A stretch of 35,849 nucleotides of DNA from Muribaculaceae bacterium (GCA_023667015.1 JAMPAX010000013.1:1-35849); one strand, 5' to 3'; shown: positions 1-9,289, counted from the first letter of the stretch. Numbers and translations: made by a program. Notes: generated from the sequence alone by a model not told the origin.

Positions 1-55
1 TCTATTTTTGGGACTTTTTACGGCTATAAATAATACAGAGAACGCAACTTTTTGT

Positions 56-63
56 TAATTTTG
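56..63 (+). promoter_or_regulatory. Probable -7 promoter element for the GH25 gene
   Basis: TAATTTTG matches the Bacteroidetes -7 consensus TAnnTTTG. It is followed by TTGCGT and then the ATG at 70, so only 6 bases separate box and start codon. The same 14-base string TAATTTTGTTGCGT recurs at the SusC promoter. No TTTG is present at the expected -33 distance, so the call rests on the -7 box alone. Confidence 0.5.
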
Positions 64-69
64 TTGCGT

Positions 70-846
70 ATGAAACTGCCAATCCATCCGAGCCGTCACG
101 ACATTTATGCTACCCTGGCCTTTCTAGGGGTGGCGGCATTGCTCGTGTGGGTAGGATGGCTGACATGGCTACATTTCAAGACTTCACCCCCCTACATTGA
201 TCCTGAGAAATATCCCGTGATGGGAATTGATATCTCCTCCCACAACGGCATGATGAACTTGGATGCGGCCGCCGATGCCGGTATTGAATTCGTGTTTATC
301 AAAGCCTCAGAAGGAGTAGACTTCAAAGACGAAAACTTCCGCATCAACTATCAGAAAGCGGTACATGCCGGGATGAAAATCGGAGCCTATCATTTCTTTC
401 GATTTGATCGTGACGGCGTTGAGCAAGCGCGCAACCTACTGAAGGTGATTGGCCGGCGAAAACTCGACTTAGGAGTAGCAATCGATGTAGAGACCCACGG
501 CAACGTACAGGGAGTAGACTCCACATTGATATCCAACAGGCTCATAGACATGGCCGAATACCTCAACTTAGAAGGATACCGAGTGACCTTCTACTCCAAT
601 CGGGACGGCTATCTGGACTATCTACAGCACACAGTACCCGGTTCAATCCTCTGGATATGTAGCTTCTCACCCAATCCCGGAAACTTAGAATGGACATTCT
701 GGCAATTTGACCATCATGGGAAAGTAGCCGGAATGCTGAGGGAGGTAGACCTCAACGTCTTCTGCGGCAGTCGTCAAGACTGGGAAAACTACCTGAACGG
801 CGCCACCTGGCCCTACACCCAACCTCCCTACAGCAGTGCACAATAA
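70..846 (+). CDS. Membrane-anchored GH25 muramidase (lysozyme-like)
   Basis: A 258-residue protein of glycoside hydrolase family 25, which cleaves the beta-1,4 bond between N-acetylmuramic acid and N-acetylglucosamine in peptidoglycan. Seen: one hydrophobic segment near residues 15-35 (LAFLGVAALLVWVGW), then the GH25 start motif GIDISSHNG, the strand FVFIKASEG, GAYHFFR, and the catalytic-type DxE in AIDVETHG. The C-terminal WTFWQFDHHG matches the usual family ending. The N-terminal segment lacks an obvious cleavage site, so I infer an inner-membrane anchor with a periplasmic catalytic domain. The frame could extend to a TTG at 52, but that overlaps the -7 box, so ATG at 70 is preferred. It stands alone before porU and probably acts in wall remodelling rather than secretion. 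Confidence 0.9.
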   Translation: MKLPIHPSRHDIYATLAFLGVAALLVWVGWLTWLHFKTSPPYIDPEKYPVMGIDISSHNGMMNLDAAADAGIEFVFIKASEGVDFKDENFRINYQKAVHAGMKIGAYHFFRFDRDGVEQARNLLKVIGRRKLDLGVAIDVETHGNVQGVDSTLISNRLIDMAEYLNLEGYRVTFYSNRDGYLDYLQHTVPGSILWICSFSPNPGNLEWTFWQFDHHGKVAGMLREVDLNVFCGSRQDWENYLNGATWPYTQPPYSSAQ

Positions 847-928
847 ATTGACTATCCCCACGTTTAATATTTAACTATTAAGTATGCCTACGGACTAACA
901 ATTAGGCAGTTTTAGAATCGCAAACATC

Positions 929-3900
929 GTGACAAGAAGATACAATTTACAGACTTTCAGCACTATCGCAACCACTTTCGGACGCCTGCTCAAGAGAGTA
1001 GGCATTGTGGCGACACTGACACTTCTGCTTATTGCAGGGAGTGTCTCTGAGGCATATTCCTTCAACCCTGAAAAATATGCAACAAACTCAGTGCTCTCCA
1101 GCGGCAATTGGGCAAAAGTGAAAGTGAGCCGTACCGGTATGCAGTTTATCAGTCGTTCGCAACTTACATCCTTAGGGTTTAAGGATATCAATAAGGTAAA
1201 CGTATACGGCTTTGGAGGGCGAATGATTAGCGAGACGCTGAGTGCGGAAATGCCCGATGATCTTCCGCAGCTTCCTTGTGTGCGCACCTCCCGTGGCATA
1301 CTCTTCTTCGGTGTTGACCACATTGACTGGGTTCTCAACTCCGCAGAGAGTGGGATGACCTGGAAACATATCCAGCAGCCATATTCGGAAACGAGCTACT
1401 ACTTTCTGAGCGACAAAGAAGCGCCAAGCATAGAACTTGGCGAGCCTAATCGCGCCGTAAGCGGTGGGGAAGTATTGAGCACATATACCTGTCGTACTGT
1501 TCATGAGCAAGATATCTACGCCCCCTCCAACAGCGGGCGCACACTTCTCGGAGAAGACTTCCGCTCCCCTACGCGTCGCACATTCTCCTTCTCCCTGGAA
1601 GACCCTGCCGATGGCAAAGCCACAGTATATATGCAATTTGCCGGAGGCACCACCAGCGGTTGGGACATCGCCATGTACCCGACAGGAGGGAGCAAAGGCT
1701 ACCGCAAGTCGCAGAACTCTTCATTGGGCTCGGCCTTCATGCAGGTGCTCAACCTTGAGGGTGATTTCGACCTCGACGGAGAGAAACTCTCAATAGACGT
1801 AGCGTACACCCCACGTGGAACGGTAAGACTCGGACGCCTCGACTGGATAGAAGTAGAATGGACAAGAGAGCTAAAACTGCGCGACCATCAGCTTCACATC
1901 TACGATGACCTGACAGGAGCAAGAGTATACACTGTAGCCGGATGTAGCGAGACTACCCAAGTGTGGGATGTGACCGACCCGACTCGTCCACGAAGTGTAG
2001 CCACCACGCTCAACGGCGACAAGCTACAGATACCCGCAGTCGGCACCCGCGAATTTATCGTCTTCGACCCTGAGGGAGGCTACAACGTAGCCTTAGCCGG
2101 AAAAGTGAGCAACCAGGATATCCATGGACTTCCCGTACCCGACATGGTCATCATCAGTCCGAGCGAATACACCTCTGCAGCGCGTCGGTTGGCGACAATC
2201 CACGAAAAAGAGGGAATGACAGTCCACGTACTTACACCCGAGTCGCTCTACAACGAATTCTCTTCGGGCACCCCCGATGTCAGCGCCTTCCGCAAGGCAT
2301 TCAAAATGTGGCAAGACCGCGGAGGAAATCCCGAACGAATCTCCTACTGCGTAATCTTCTCCCGTCCTACCTACGACAATAAGATGGTCACAGAGAAAGT
2401 GAAATCCGCAGGCTATCCCCGCGTACCCATCTGGCAGTGTCCCTCGGGCTATAGCGAATCCTCCTCATATTCCACCGACGACGTCATCGGTATGATCGAC
2501 GACCCGAAGACGGCAGGTATCGAGGGGCAGAAAATTCGCGTAGCTATAGGGCGATTCCCTGTCATGTCGGCAGCCGAAGCCGATCAGGCAGTCGCCAAGC
2601 TTGAGAAATACGTCAATGAGCCCGACTATGGGTCATGGCGCAACAGAGTCATGATTGTAGCCGACGACAACGACAACGCCGTACACCTTGAGCAGGGTGA
2701 AGACGTCTACAAGCAGATGCGAGCCGGAGGCAATGGTGAGCACATAGACTACGAACGCCTCTACCTGGATGCCTATCCTTTGGACTATACGGGTCGCGGG
2801 CCGGTATATACTCAGCCCAAAGAGAGAATGCTCAGCAAAATAGACGAAGGAATCCTATATATGGACTACATCGGCCATGCCAATCCCTACTTCTGGGGAC
2901 ATGAAAACCTATTTCTATGGAACGACATGATGGAGATGTCCAACAAGCATCTCCCGGTGCTCTACGCCGCTACTTGCGAATACATGCGTTGGGACGCAGA
3001 TGACCGTAGTGGCGGCGAGATGATGTGGCTCAAGGAAAAGGGTGGCATTATCGCCGGCATCATACCGAGCAGGACGGTACTCATCACCAGCAACGGAGTA
3101 CTCAACACCAACACCTCGCGCCGACTATTTGAAAGAGACAACGAAGGAAAGCCCAAACGTCTCGGCCAGATATACGTAGAAGGGAAAAATTCCTACGTCT
3201 CCACCAATACCTTGCGCTACGGATTCATCGGAGACCCGGCACTTCGACTTGCTACGGCAACCGAAAACGTAGAGCTTGAGAGCATTGCCGGCACAGAAGT
3301 ATCAGCAATAGAATCAGGCGACTACCCCGTGATTCAAGCTCGCCAGAAAGTAGAGATTTCCGGCAGAGTCACCGACAGCGAAGGAAACATACTTGAGGGA
3401 TTCAACGGCACTCTTCATATTCAGCTTCTTGATGCCGAGAAGCCTATCACAACATTGGGTAACGGCAATCAAGAAACGGCAAAGATTAAGACCTACAACG
3501 ATCGCAAGACACTTCTCTACACCGGTTCGACAACAGTAAAAGCCGGGAGGTGGTCTACGACAATAATGATGCCCTCCGAGATTGAGAACAACTATTCTCC
3601 GGCACGTATATCCTTCTATGCCTACTCCGAAGAGGGGAAAGAGGCCAATGGCAGTTGCGAGAAATTCTACATCTATGGTAGCGACATGACAGCACCGGAA
3701 GACACCAAAGGTCCGGAAATAAAAATGTTTGTACTCAACAGAGAAGACAATAGAGAGGGCTGCGTAGTCCACACTACCCCCGTAGTACTCGCCAGTTTCT
3801 CCGACGAGTCCGGCATCAACACCTCCAACGCCGGTATAGGCCACAAACTGCGGCTTACCCTTGATGGTAAAACAACATTTGATGACCTCAACCAGCACTA

Positions 3901-4366
3901 CACCCCTGATCCTTTCGACTATTTGGGAGGCAGTGTAGTCTATCCTATGCCCGAACTGACTCCGGGTGCTCATACACTCAAGCTGACCGTATGGGACAAT
4001 GCCAACAACTGCTCCACACGCGAAATCAGCTTCAACGTATCGGCAACCAAAAATCCGTCTATCTACGAACTCACTACCGACTGCAACCCGGCAAGTACGA
4101 GTGTTACGTTCAGCGTAGGTACAGACAGACCGATGAGCAAAGTAGGATGTATAATCGATGTATTCGACCTGTCAGGGCGTAAAGTATGGAGCCGACAGAC
4201 CGACTCAGAGACAGATCTTGGAAGTAACATATCAATGACATGGAACCTCACCGACTTCAACGGTCACCGCGTAGAGCGAGGTATCTATTTATATAGAGCC
4301 ACAATCATCAGTCCCGATGGAGCCGAGACTACTGAAACCAAAAAATTGGCAGTCACAGCACCCTGA
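929..4366 (+). CDS. porU: Type IX secretion sortase PorU (C25 cysteine peptidase)
   Basis: A 1145-residue gingipain-type C25 peptidase. PorU cleaves the C-terminal sorting domain from type IX cargo at the cell surface and joins the cargo to lipopolysaccharide. Seen: an export signal (IVATLTLLLIAGSVSEAYS, about residues 24-45); a PorU N-terminal module starting NSVLSSGNWAKVKVSRTG; the block LYNEFSSGTPDVSAFRKAFK; the catalytic pair H650 (DYIGHANPYFWGHE) and C683 (YAATCEYMRWD), 33 residues apart as in gingipain RgpB; and SGGEMM...GGIIAGIIPSRTV, close to canonical PorU. The last 90 residues form a retained sorting-domain-like fold ending GIYLYRATI...KKLAVTAP. The start is a GTG in CATCGTGACA, chosen as the first start giving a full signal. 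A second C25 protein lies at 5742-9113; this copy is nearer to canonical PorU. Confidence 0.87.
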   Translation: MTRRYNLQTFSTIATTFGRLLKRVGIVATLTLLLIAGSVSEAYSFNPEKYATNSVLSSGNWAKVKVSRTGMQFISRSQLTSLGFKDINKVNVYGFGGRMISETLSAEMPDDLPQLPCVRTSRGILFFGVDHIDWVLNSAESGMTWKHIQQPYSETSYYFLSDKEAPSIELGEPNRAVSGGEVLSTYTCRTVHEQDIYAPSNSGRTLLGEDFRSPTRRTFSFSLEDPADGKATVYMQFAGGTTSGWDIAMYPTGGSKGYRKSQNSSLGSAFMQVLNLEGDFDLDGEKLSIDVAYTPRGTVRLGRLDWIEVEWTRELKLRDHQLHIYDDLTGARVYTVAGCSETTQVWDVTDPTRPRSVATTLNGDKLQIPAVGTREFIVFDPEGGYNVALAGKVSNQDIHGLPVPDMVIISPSEYTSAARRLATIHEKEGMTVHVLTPESLYNEFSSGTPDVSAFRKAFKMWQDRGGNPERISYCVIFSRPTYDNKMVTEKVKSAGYPRVPIWQCPSGYSESSSYSTDDVIGMIDDPKTAGIEGQKIRVAIGRFPVMSAAEADQAVAKLEKYVNEPDYGSWRNRVMIVADDNDNAVHLEQGEDVYKQMRAGGNGEHIDYERLYLDAYPLDYTGRGPVYTQPKERMLSKIDEGILYMDYIGHANPYFWGHENLFLWNDMMEMSNKHLPVLYAATCEYMRWDADDRSGGEMMWLKEKGGIIAGIIPSRTVLITSNGVLNTNTSRRLFERDNEGKPKRLGQIYVEGKNSYVSTNTLRYGFIGDPALRLATATENVELESIAGTEVSAIESGDYPVIQARQKVEISGRVTDSEGNILEGFNGTLHIQLLDAEKPITTLGNGNQETAKIKTYNDRKTLLYTGSTTVKAGRWSTTIMMPSEIENNYSPARISFYAYSEEGKEANGSCEKFYIYGSDMTAPEDTKGPEIKMFVLNREDNREGCVVHTTPVVLASFSDESGINTSNAGIGHKLRLTLDGKTTFDDLNQHYTPDPFDYLGGSVVYPMPELTPGAHTLKLTVWDNANNCSTREISFNVSATKNPSIYELTTDCNPASTSVTFSVGTDRPMSKVGCIIDVFDLSGRKVWSRQTDSETDLGSNISMTWNLTDFNGHRVERGIYLYRATIISPDGAETTETKKLAVTAP

Positions 4367-4370
4367 CCGG

Positions 4371-4445
4371 AAGGTCGATATCAAGGTCGATATAAGGACG
4401 ATATAAGGCAGTCTAATTTGCAAAAATTAAATATAAGGTCTATAT
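4371..4445 (+). repeat. Phased direct repeats AAGGWCKATAT upstream of rex
   Basis: Copies of an 11-base unit start at 4371 (AAGGTCGATAT), 4383 (AAGGTCGATAT), 4394 (AAGGACGATAT) and 4435 (AAGGTCTATAT). Spacings are 12, 11 and 41 bases, close to whole turns of the helix, and the last copy runs into the -7 box. All lie between the porU stop and the rex start. Seen directly; a role as operator is inference. Confidence 0.6.
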
Positions 4446-4448
4446 TTG
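4417..4448 (+). promoter_or_regulatory. Promoter of rex
   Basis: TTTG at 4417-4420 and TATATTTG at 4441-4448, separated by 20 bases, match the Bacteroidetes -33/-7 consensus. The rex ATG is 8 bases past the -7 box, leaving a leader of only a few bases. Confidence 0.75.
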
Positions 4449-4456
4449 CAGTCGAA

Positions 4457-5128
4457 ATGAGCTCAGACATCCATGTTATTCTTCCGGAGCCTACGCTACG
4501 CAGGCTGCCATGGTATCTCGCCTATCTCGATACTCTTGAGCATAGACGAGTTGAAAACGTGTCGTCTACCACGATTTCCAAGGCTCTAAACGTTGACTCC
4601 TCTCAGATAGCTAAAGACCTCTCGTTTCTGAATCTAAAGGGGAAGACGCGTATCGGATATAATGTGAAAGCGCTGAGACAAGCATTGTCATCATTTCTTG
4701 ACTTCGGCACCTCCCACGGAGCCTATGTCATAGGAGCCGGCAGCCTCGGACAAGCACTAATTCGCGACACAGGCCTTGCCAACTACGGCCTGAAGATACT
4801 TGCAGCCTTCGACGTACAGAGCTACAAAATCGGACGAAAAATCAGCGAAGTGCCGGTATATCATCTTGATGAGCTTCCGCGAATAATGGCAGAAGACCCG
4901 GCCTCTGTAGCAATTCTGACAGTGCCGGCTCAAAATGCACAAGATGTAGCCGATGCTGCCATAGATGCCGGCATCAAGGCGATATGGAACTTCACCCCCT
5001 ATCGGATTAACGTCCCTGAAGGTGTGGTGATGTCGAGCACATCAATCTATGCCAATCTGGCACTAATATATAATAGACTCAAAGCAAAAGAAACTACCAC
5101 CGACGCAGAAGACGTCATTGCCAACTGA
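4457..5128 (+). CDS. rex: Redox-sensing transcriptional repressor Rex
   Basis: A 223-residue protein of the Rex family, dimeric repressors that read the NADH/NAD+ ratio and release DNA when NADH binds. Seen: an N-terminal winged-helix domain (ISKALNVDSSQIAKDLSFLN, then KTRIGYNVKALRQAL) and a Rossmann NAD-binding domain opening with the glycine motif VIGAGSLGQAL near residue 93, followed by ILAAFDV and IWNFTPYRINVPEGV typical of Rex. The reading frame continues upstream to a TTG at 4418, but that would translate through the promoter, so ATG at 4457 is chosen. The stop TGA shares its last base with the ATG of the FAH-like gene, indicating co-transcription. The phased repeats just upstream may be its own operator or that of another regulator; they do not resemble the textbook Rex site TTGTGAA...TTCACAA. 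Confidence 0.92.
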   Translation: MSSDIHVILPEPTLRRLPWYLAYLDTLEHRRVENVSSTTISKALNVDSSQIAKDLSFLNLKGKTRIGYNVKALRQALSSFLDFGTSHGAYVIGAGSLGQALIRDTGLANYGLKILAAFDVQSYKIGRKISEVPVYHLDELPRIMAEDPASVAILTVPAQNAQDVADAAIDAGIKAIWNFTPYRINVPEGVVMSSTSIYANLALIYNRLKAKETTTDAEDVIAN

Positions 5129-5745
5129 TGAAAATATTTTCCATCCTCAACAACTACCGCACAATCTCAGACGAGCACGACTCCAACAACGAGCCGTTCT
5201 GGACAATACTGCCCGATTCAGCAATGTTGAGATCCGGCAAACCTATATTTCTGCCTCAAGAAGAGAAACGCTACACCCTCTGTCCATGTATGTGCTTGAG
5301 GATAGGGAGACTGGGAAAGAGAGTAGCAGGTCGTTTTGCCTATCGGTATGTTAACGCCCTGGCACCGGCCGTAGCGATATTACCTGATGAGATCATTCCC
5401 GTAATCCAAAGAGGGATTGTGCCCTCCGGAGCAGAGTGGATATTCGATGGAGCTGTCATGATTGGAGACTTTACTGATCTTCCGGCAGAAAAAGAGGAGA
5501 TTGAAAAAAGATTAGAAGAGGCAAAGATAGTCTTAACCCACAACGATGAGAGAGCAGAGTGGAAAGGTACACAAATGCGCCTTGAGATGCCCGACATTCT
5601 TACTACCATCAGCTACTACAATACGATAAAATCGGGCGATATGATTCTTACCGGAATCAACATCCGTGGGATACAAGCCCATATAGATACATCTGCGGAA
5701 GCCTATCTCAACGGTGTGCCGCAACTCAAATTCAACGTGAAGTGA
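5128..5745 (+). CDS. Degenerate fumarylacetoacetate hydrolase-like protein
   Basis: A 205-residue protein that aligns by eye along its N-terminal half with the short FAH-family proteins of Bacteroides: PDSAMLRSGKPIFLPQEE corresponds to the family's PDSALLKDGKPFFIPDF, and CLRIGRLGKRVAGRFAYRY to VVRINRLGKNIAERFAHRY. In active members the stretch between these blocks reads like HYETEVV and holds acidic metal ligands; here it reads YTLCPCMCLRI with no acidic residue, and the later catalytic section (GIDFTARDLQ in relatives) is replaced by PAVAILPDE. I infer a non-catalytic or repurposed FAH fold. The start overlaps the rex stop by one base, and the stop overlaps the possible GTG start of the second C25 gene, so all three are probably one operon. 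Cytoplasmic; no signal peptide. Confidence 0.65.
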   Translation: MKIFSILNNYRTISDEHDSNNEPFWTILPDSAMLRSGKPIFLPQEEKRYTLCPCMCLRIGRLGKRVAGRFAYRYVNALAPAVAILPDEIIPVIQRGIVPSGAEWIFDGAVMIGDFTDLPAEKEEIEKRLEEAKIVLTHNDERAEWKGTQMRLEMPDILTTISYYNTIKSGDMILTGINIRGIQAHIDTSAEAYLNGVPQLKFNVK

Positions 5746-8700
5746 AACAAATGAAACGATTCTATCTGGCGGCGGTGGCCGCTACGCTGACAGCACTCCC
5801 CTCCTTGGCCCTGCATCCCGGAGCGTTTGCAAAACGCTCATTGCTCTCTGAGGGAAGATGGGTAAAAATCGGGGTTGAACAGTCAGGCATATATGAGATA
5901 TCCCACGAAGCATTGCGCCAGATGGGATTTGAAAATCCGGAGAATGTAGGTCTTTTCGGCAATGGCGGGCAACAGCAAGGACTGAACTTCGTCAATGCCA
6001 TAGGTACTCTGACTCTGCATGACGACATGGTACCCGTAGGAGTATGGCACTATGGTGATAAAATGTATTTTTACGCTCAAGGAGTTGAAGATATTTCCTT
6101 TAAGGTTCAGAAGTCCAACCCATTGTTGGGCTATTATAACCGCAACAGTCTCAACATCTACTCCAACAAGGGATACTACTTTCTGTCAGACTCTCAGAAA
6201 CCAAAACTAATAACTGCAGAGACCAACAAGCCTACCTCCTCCCATAAAGAGATTGCAGAGGCAGTAAGCTTCGTATATCACGAGAAAGACCTCTTCCACA
6301 ACAACTCCTCCAGCGGCCAGCTATTCTGGGGAGAGTATATCAACGCCGGAGGGGGCAATCGTCTGAGCTGGGATGTGGATCTCAGCGAAGCCATAGATAA
6401 TAGTACAGGCTGGATGGTAGCAGATATTTACACCGACAAGACAGAAGATTTGTCGCTAAGCTATGGTCTGGAAAACTGTGGAAAGACAATTGACTTTATG
6501 TCTACGAGCTACGCCTCGTCCAACTTCCGCCCGCAGTCTCCCTCGTCCGGAGAAGTAGGTGTAAAGAACGGCATACAGAAATTATATGTACAAGTAGCTG
6601 GAGATAAGGCTCCGACCGTCAGCAATCTTGACTACTGGTTGCTCTCCTACAAGACTCGTATTCCCACATTGAATAAAGCTCAGGGAGTTTCACAAGCTCG
6701 ATTCGCCACTCCGGGAATTAGTCGCAACGAAAAAATCTTTTTCAACATACCTGAAGGTGGCAACTACGCTGTCTTCAACATCACCGAGCGCGAAAACCCC
6801 AAAGTCATCACCGGAGAGAGCGCACAGGGGACTACGAGCTTCGCACTTACTGCTTCCACCTCATATACAGATCTAATAGTCTTCGACACCTCACGCCCTC
6901 AGATGCAAATCAGCGGCTGGGGCGATTCCTACTCCCCCATTGCCAATCAGAATCTGCATGCATATGGAGAAGAGGGTGCGGATTTGCTGATAATAACCAT
7001 TCCTAAATTCCGCGAATACGCAGAGCGCATCGCTGAGCTCCACCGCCGGAAAGAGGGACTGAAAGTAGTAGTAGCGACTACCGAAGAATGCTACAACGAA
7101 TTCTCGGGAGGCGTACCCGACCCTATGGCGTATCGCTCCTTGGCAAAGATGTTGTATATGGGAAAGACCCCATTAAAGAACGTGTTGCTTTTCGGTCCTA
7201 TCTACTCTGACTTCCGTGGTGTAAGTGTAGAAAAAGACCCTCTCGAAGGAATAATCGGATTCCAGAATACAGCTGTCTCCATAGAGAGGGGAGCAGCAAA
7301 TATCAACGACTTCATAGGAATGATGGCAGATTTCCTGACTACAGACTATCTGGAGAAAGAGGAAGTTAATTTAGGTATTGGTCTGCTACCCGTAAGATTC
7401 CCATCAGAAGCTGAAATAGCAATCAAAAAGATAGAACACCATCTTGATGAAACCCATTTTGCATACTTCCTCAACAAAAGTCTGAATGTCGGAGGAACTC
7501 TCGACAAGAATCAGCATGCGCGCCAGGCAAAAGATATAGGTATTTGGATATCCAAATATGATAGTCACGCCACCATCAGCACTCCCCTAATTATCGACGC
7601 ATACGGCAACAAAGCCGCTCGAGAGAAAATGATGGAAGAGATCAACGGAGGCACTACCTTCATGATGTACTTCGGACATGGTGCGGAGGGGTATCTTGGC
7701 AAGGACTATCAGTTCTTTACTAATACTGAGGCTAATAGAATGACCAATACGACACTGCCTGTCACTTTTTTTGCGGGTTGCTTACTATCGAACACCGACC
7801 GTGGGCGTCGCGGACTGGGCGAGACAATGGTGACTGCCACTCCTCATGGTTCCCTTGCTTCCATCCTGGCGCTTCGCGAAACATGGTCAGGTCAAAACCT
7901 CGACTTCTTCCATTCCCTTTTCAGACTTATATTCCTCGAAGAAGACAAAGACTCAGCCAAGCGCCGCTCAACCCCTCTTACATTGGGAGGACTAATGGCT
8001 GCCGTAAAGACTTCATCGATCTACAACAACGAACTTTCCTACAACCTTATCGGAGACCCGGCCTTGGTTATTCCGGTAGTCAATCGGCAAGTGGTAGTCG
8101 ACGCATCCACACTTCCGAAAGCTATTGCAGGCAACGACTTTGAGATCAGCGGATACGTAGCTGACGCCAATGGTGAGGTTGATGAGAGCTACAATGGCGA
8201 ATGCGTAGGACGACTGATGGAACCCATCGTCACTCTGGAATCGCACAATGTAGTGACTTCCTCGATGCCCGATGAGCTTGATAAAGAACCGCTATATATT
8301 GACTATGCTCAGACACAATTATCGATGGGAGTAGCAGAAGTTAAAGATGGCCGATTCACAATCAAACTCCACGTGCCGGGCGATGCCTCGAAGTTTGCTT
8401 CGAAGGTAGGACGTCTTCACCTTGCGACATACGATCCCACACAGCGTATCGGAGGAGGGAGTCTTGAGTATCTGGACTACGACGTTGTAGCAGAAGGCGA
8501 AACCACTCTCGAAGAGGGTGACAACGTAGCTCCGGTAATCGAAAGTATGAGCTATGACGGTGCAGATAATATGGTAAAAGTAACAGCCAGCGACAACTAT
8601 GCGCTATCGCTGAGCTGCAACCCTCTGAATAAAGCCATGAAAGTATGGCTTGATGGCAAAGAGTTTACCTCCGGCAGCGAATTCACTGTATTCTTGGGAG

Positions 8701-9113
8701 ATGACAACCGAAGCATGAGTCGCAAAATCAGCGTTGGCAACATCAACTATGGAGAACACTGCATGCGTGTCAGAGTCAGTGATGCAGCCGGCAACATAGC
8801 AGAGCAGGAGATAACCTTTACCTATGCTCCCAATGTTGGAACCTATACGCTTCAACTTGAAGAGAACGACATCGAAAAGGGTCTCACCTTCGGCTTCTTG
8901 GGAGAATATCCCGTCAAGGGCACTCTCTACATTACAGATGCAGAGGGTAAGACACTCCATAGCACTGGATTTACAGGCAATAAGATTCATTGGGACAGAA
9001 TTCTAAGCAATGGAGAGAGACTTGGTGCCGGACACTACAAAGCCTACGTCATAGAACATGGCAATACTCTGGGCAACAGCCACACTCAAACTATTGACAT
9101 CCCCCTGATTTGA
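5742..9113 (+). CDS. Second PorU-like C25 cysteine peptidase
   Basis: A protein of about 1120 residues with the same architecture as the PorU copy at 929-4366 but clearly diverged. Seen: signal peptide MKRFYLAAVAATLTALPSLA; N-terminal module SLLSEGRWVKIGVEQSGIYEI; linker SPIANQNLHAYGEEGADLLI; CYNEFSGGVPDPMAYRSLAKM; the His of MMYFGHGAEGYLG (residue 646) and Cys of FFAGCLLSN (residue 680), 34 apart. The stretch after the Cys, TDRGRRGLGETMV, differs from the PorU signature around SGGE. The last 60 residues resemble a FlgD/CTD-type beta domain (LGAGHYKAYVI) but lack the basic sorting tail. Translation may start at GTG 5742, overlapping the upstream stop, or at ATG 5751. A strong terminator follows, and porV lies beyond it. 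Probable role: an accessory surface protease or specialised sortase (inference). Confidence 0.82.
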   Translation: MKQMKRFYLAAVAATLTALPSLALHPGAFAKRSLLSEGRWVKIGVEQSGIYEISHEALRQMGFENPENVGLFGNGGQQQGLNFVNAIGTLTLHDDMVPVGVWHYGDKMYFYAQGVEDISFKVQKSNPLLGYYNRNSLNIYSNKGYYFLSDSQKPKLITAETNKPTSSHKEIAEAVSFVYHEKDLFHNNSSSGQLFWGEYINAGGGNRLSWDVDLSEAIDNSTGWMVADIYTDKTEDLSLSYGLENCGKTIDFMSTSYASSNFRPQSPSSGEVGVKNGIQKLYVQVAGDKAPTVSNLDYWLLSYKTRIPTLNKAQGVSQARFATPGISRNEKIFFNIPEGGNYAVFNITERENPKVITGESAQGTTSFALTASTSYTDLIVFDTSRPQMQISGWGDSYSPIANQNLHAYGEEGADLLIITIPKFREYAERIAELHRRKEGLKVVVATTEECYNEFSGGVPDPMAYRSLAKMLYMGKTPLKNVLLFGPIYSDFRGVSVEKDPLEGIIGFQNTAVSIERGAANINDFIGMMADFLTTDYLEKEEVNLGIGLLPVRFPSEAEIAIKKIEHHLDETHFAYFLNKSLNVGGTLDKNQHARQAKDIGIWISKYDSHATISTPLIIDAYGNKAAREKMMEEINGGTTFMMYFGHGAEGYLGKDYQFFTNTEANRMTNTTLPVTFFAGCLLSNTDRGRRGLGETMVTATPHGSLASILALRETWSGQNLDFFHSLFRLIFLEEDKDSAKRRSTPLTLGGLMAAVKTSSIYNNELSYNLIGDPALVIPVVNRQVVVDASTLPKAIAGNDFEISGYVADANGEVDESYNGECVGRLMEPIVTLESHNVVTSSMPDELDKEPLYIDYAQTQLSMGVAEVKDGRFTIKLHVPGDASKFASKVGRLHLATYDPTQRIGGGSLEYLDYDVVAEGETTLEEGDNVAPVIESMSYDGADNMVKVTASDNYALSLSCNPLNKAMKVWLDGKEFTSGSEFTVFLGDDNRSMSRKISVGNINYGEHCMRVRVSDAAGNIAEQEITFTYAPNVGTYTLQLEENDIEKGLTFGFLGEYPVKGTLYITDAEGKTLHSTGFTGNKIHWDRILSNGERLGAGHYKAYVIEHGNTLGNSHTQTIDIPLI

Positions 9114-9139
9114 AAACAATATACCTCTCCAAAAATAAG

Positions 9140-9173
9140 GCCGAAGATATGTTCAGATATCTTCGGCTTTTTT
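9140..9173 (+). terminator. Rho-independent terminator after the second C25 gene
   Basis: The 11-base stem GCCGAAGATAT (9140-9150) pairs perfectly with ATATCTTCGGC (9157-9167) across a 6-base loop and is followed by six T. It lies 26 bases past the stop codon and separates this operon from porV. Confidence 0.92.
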
Positions 9174-9289
9174 ATAGTCCATTTCATAAGAGGGGAATGC
9201 AATAAAAAGGGAAGAAATCAGTTATAATATAAGAACTCTTCACAACAAATTACAGGAAGAAAAATAAAATCGGGGCAACCCACACATAC

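Noticed and set aside
3314..3973. Minus-strand open frame of 219 codons within porU
   Set aside because: No signal, no domain and no start context; antisense to a conserved coding region.
9220..9232. TATAAT-like sequence upstream of porV as a sigma-70 promoter
   Set aside because: Bacteroidota primary promoters use TTTG / TAnnTTTG; an AT-rich TATAAT match alone is weak here.
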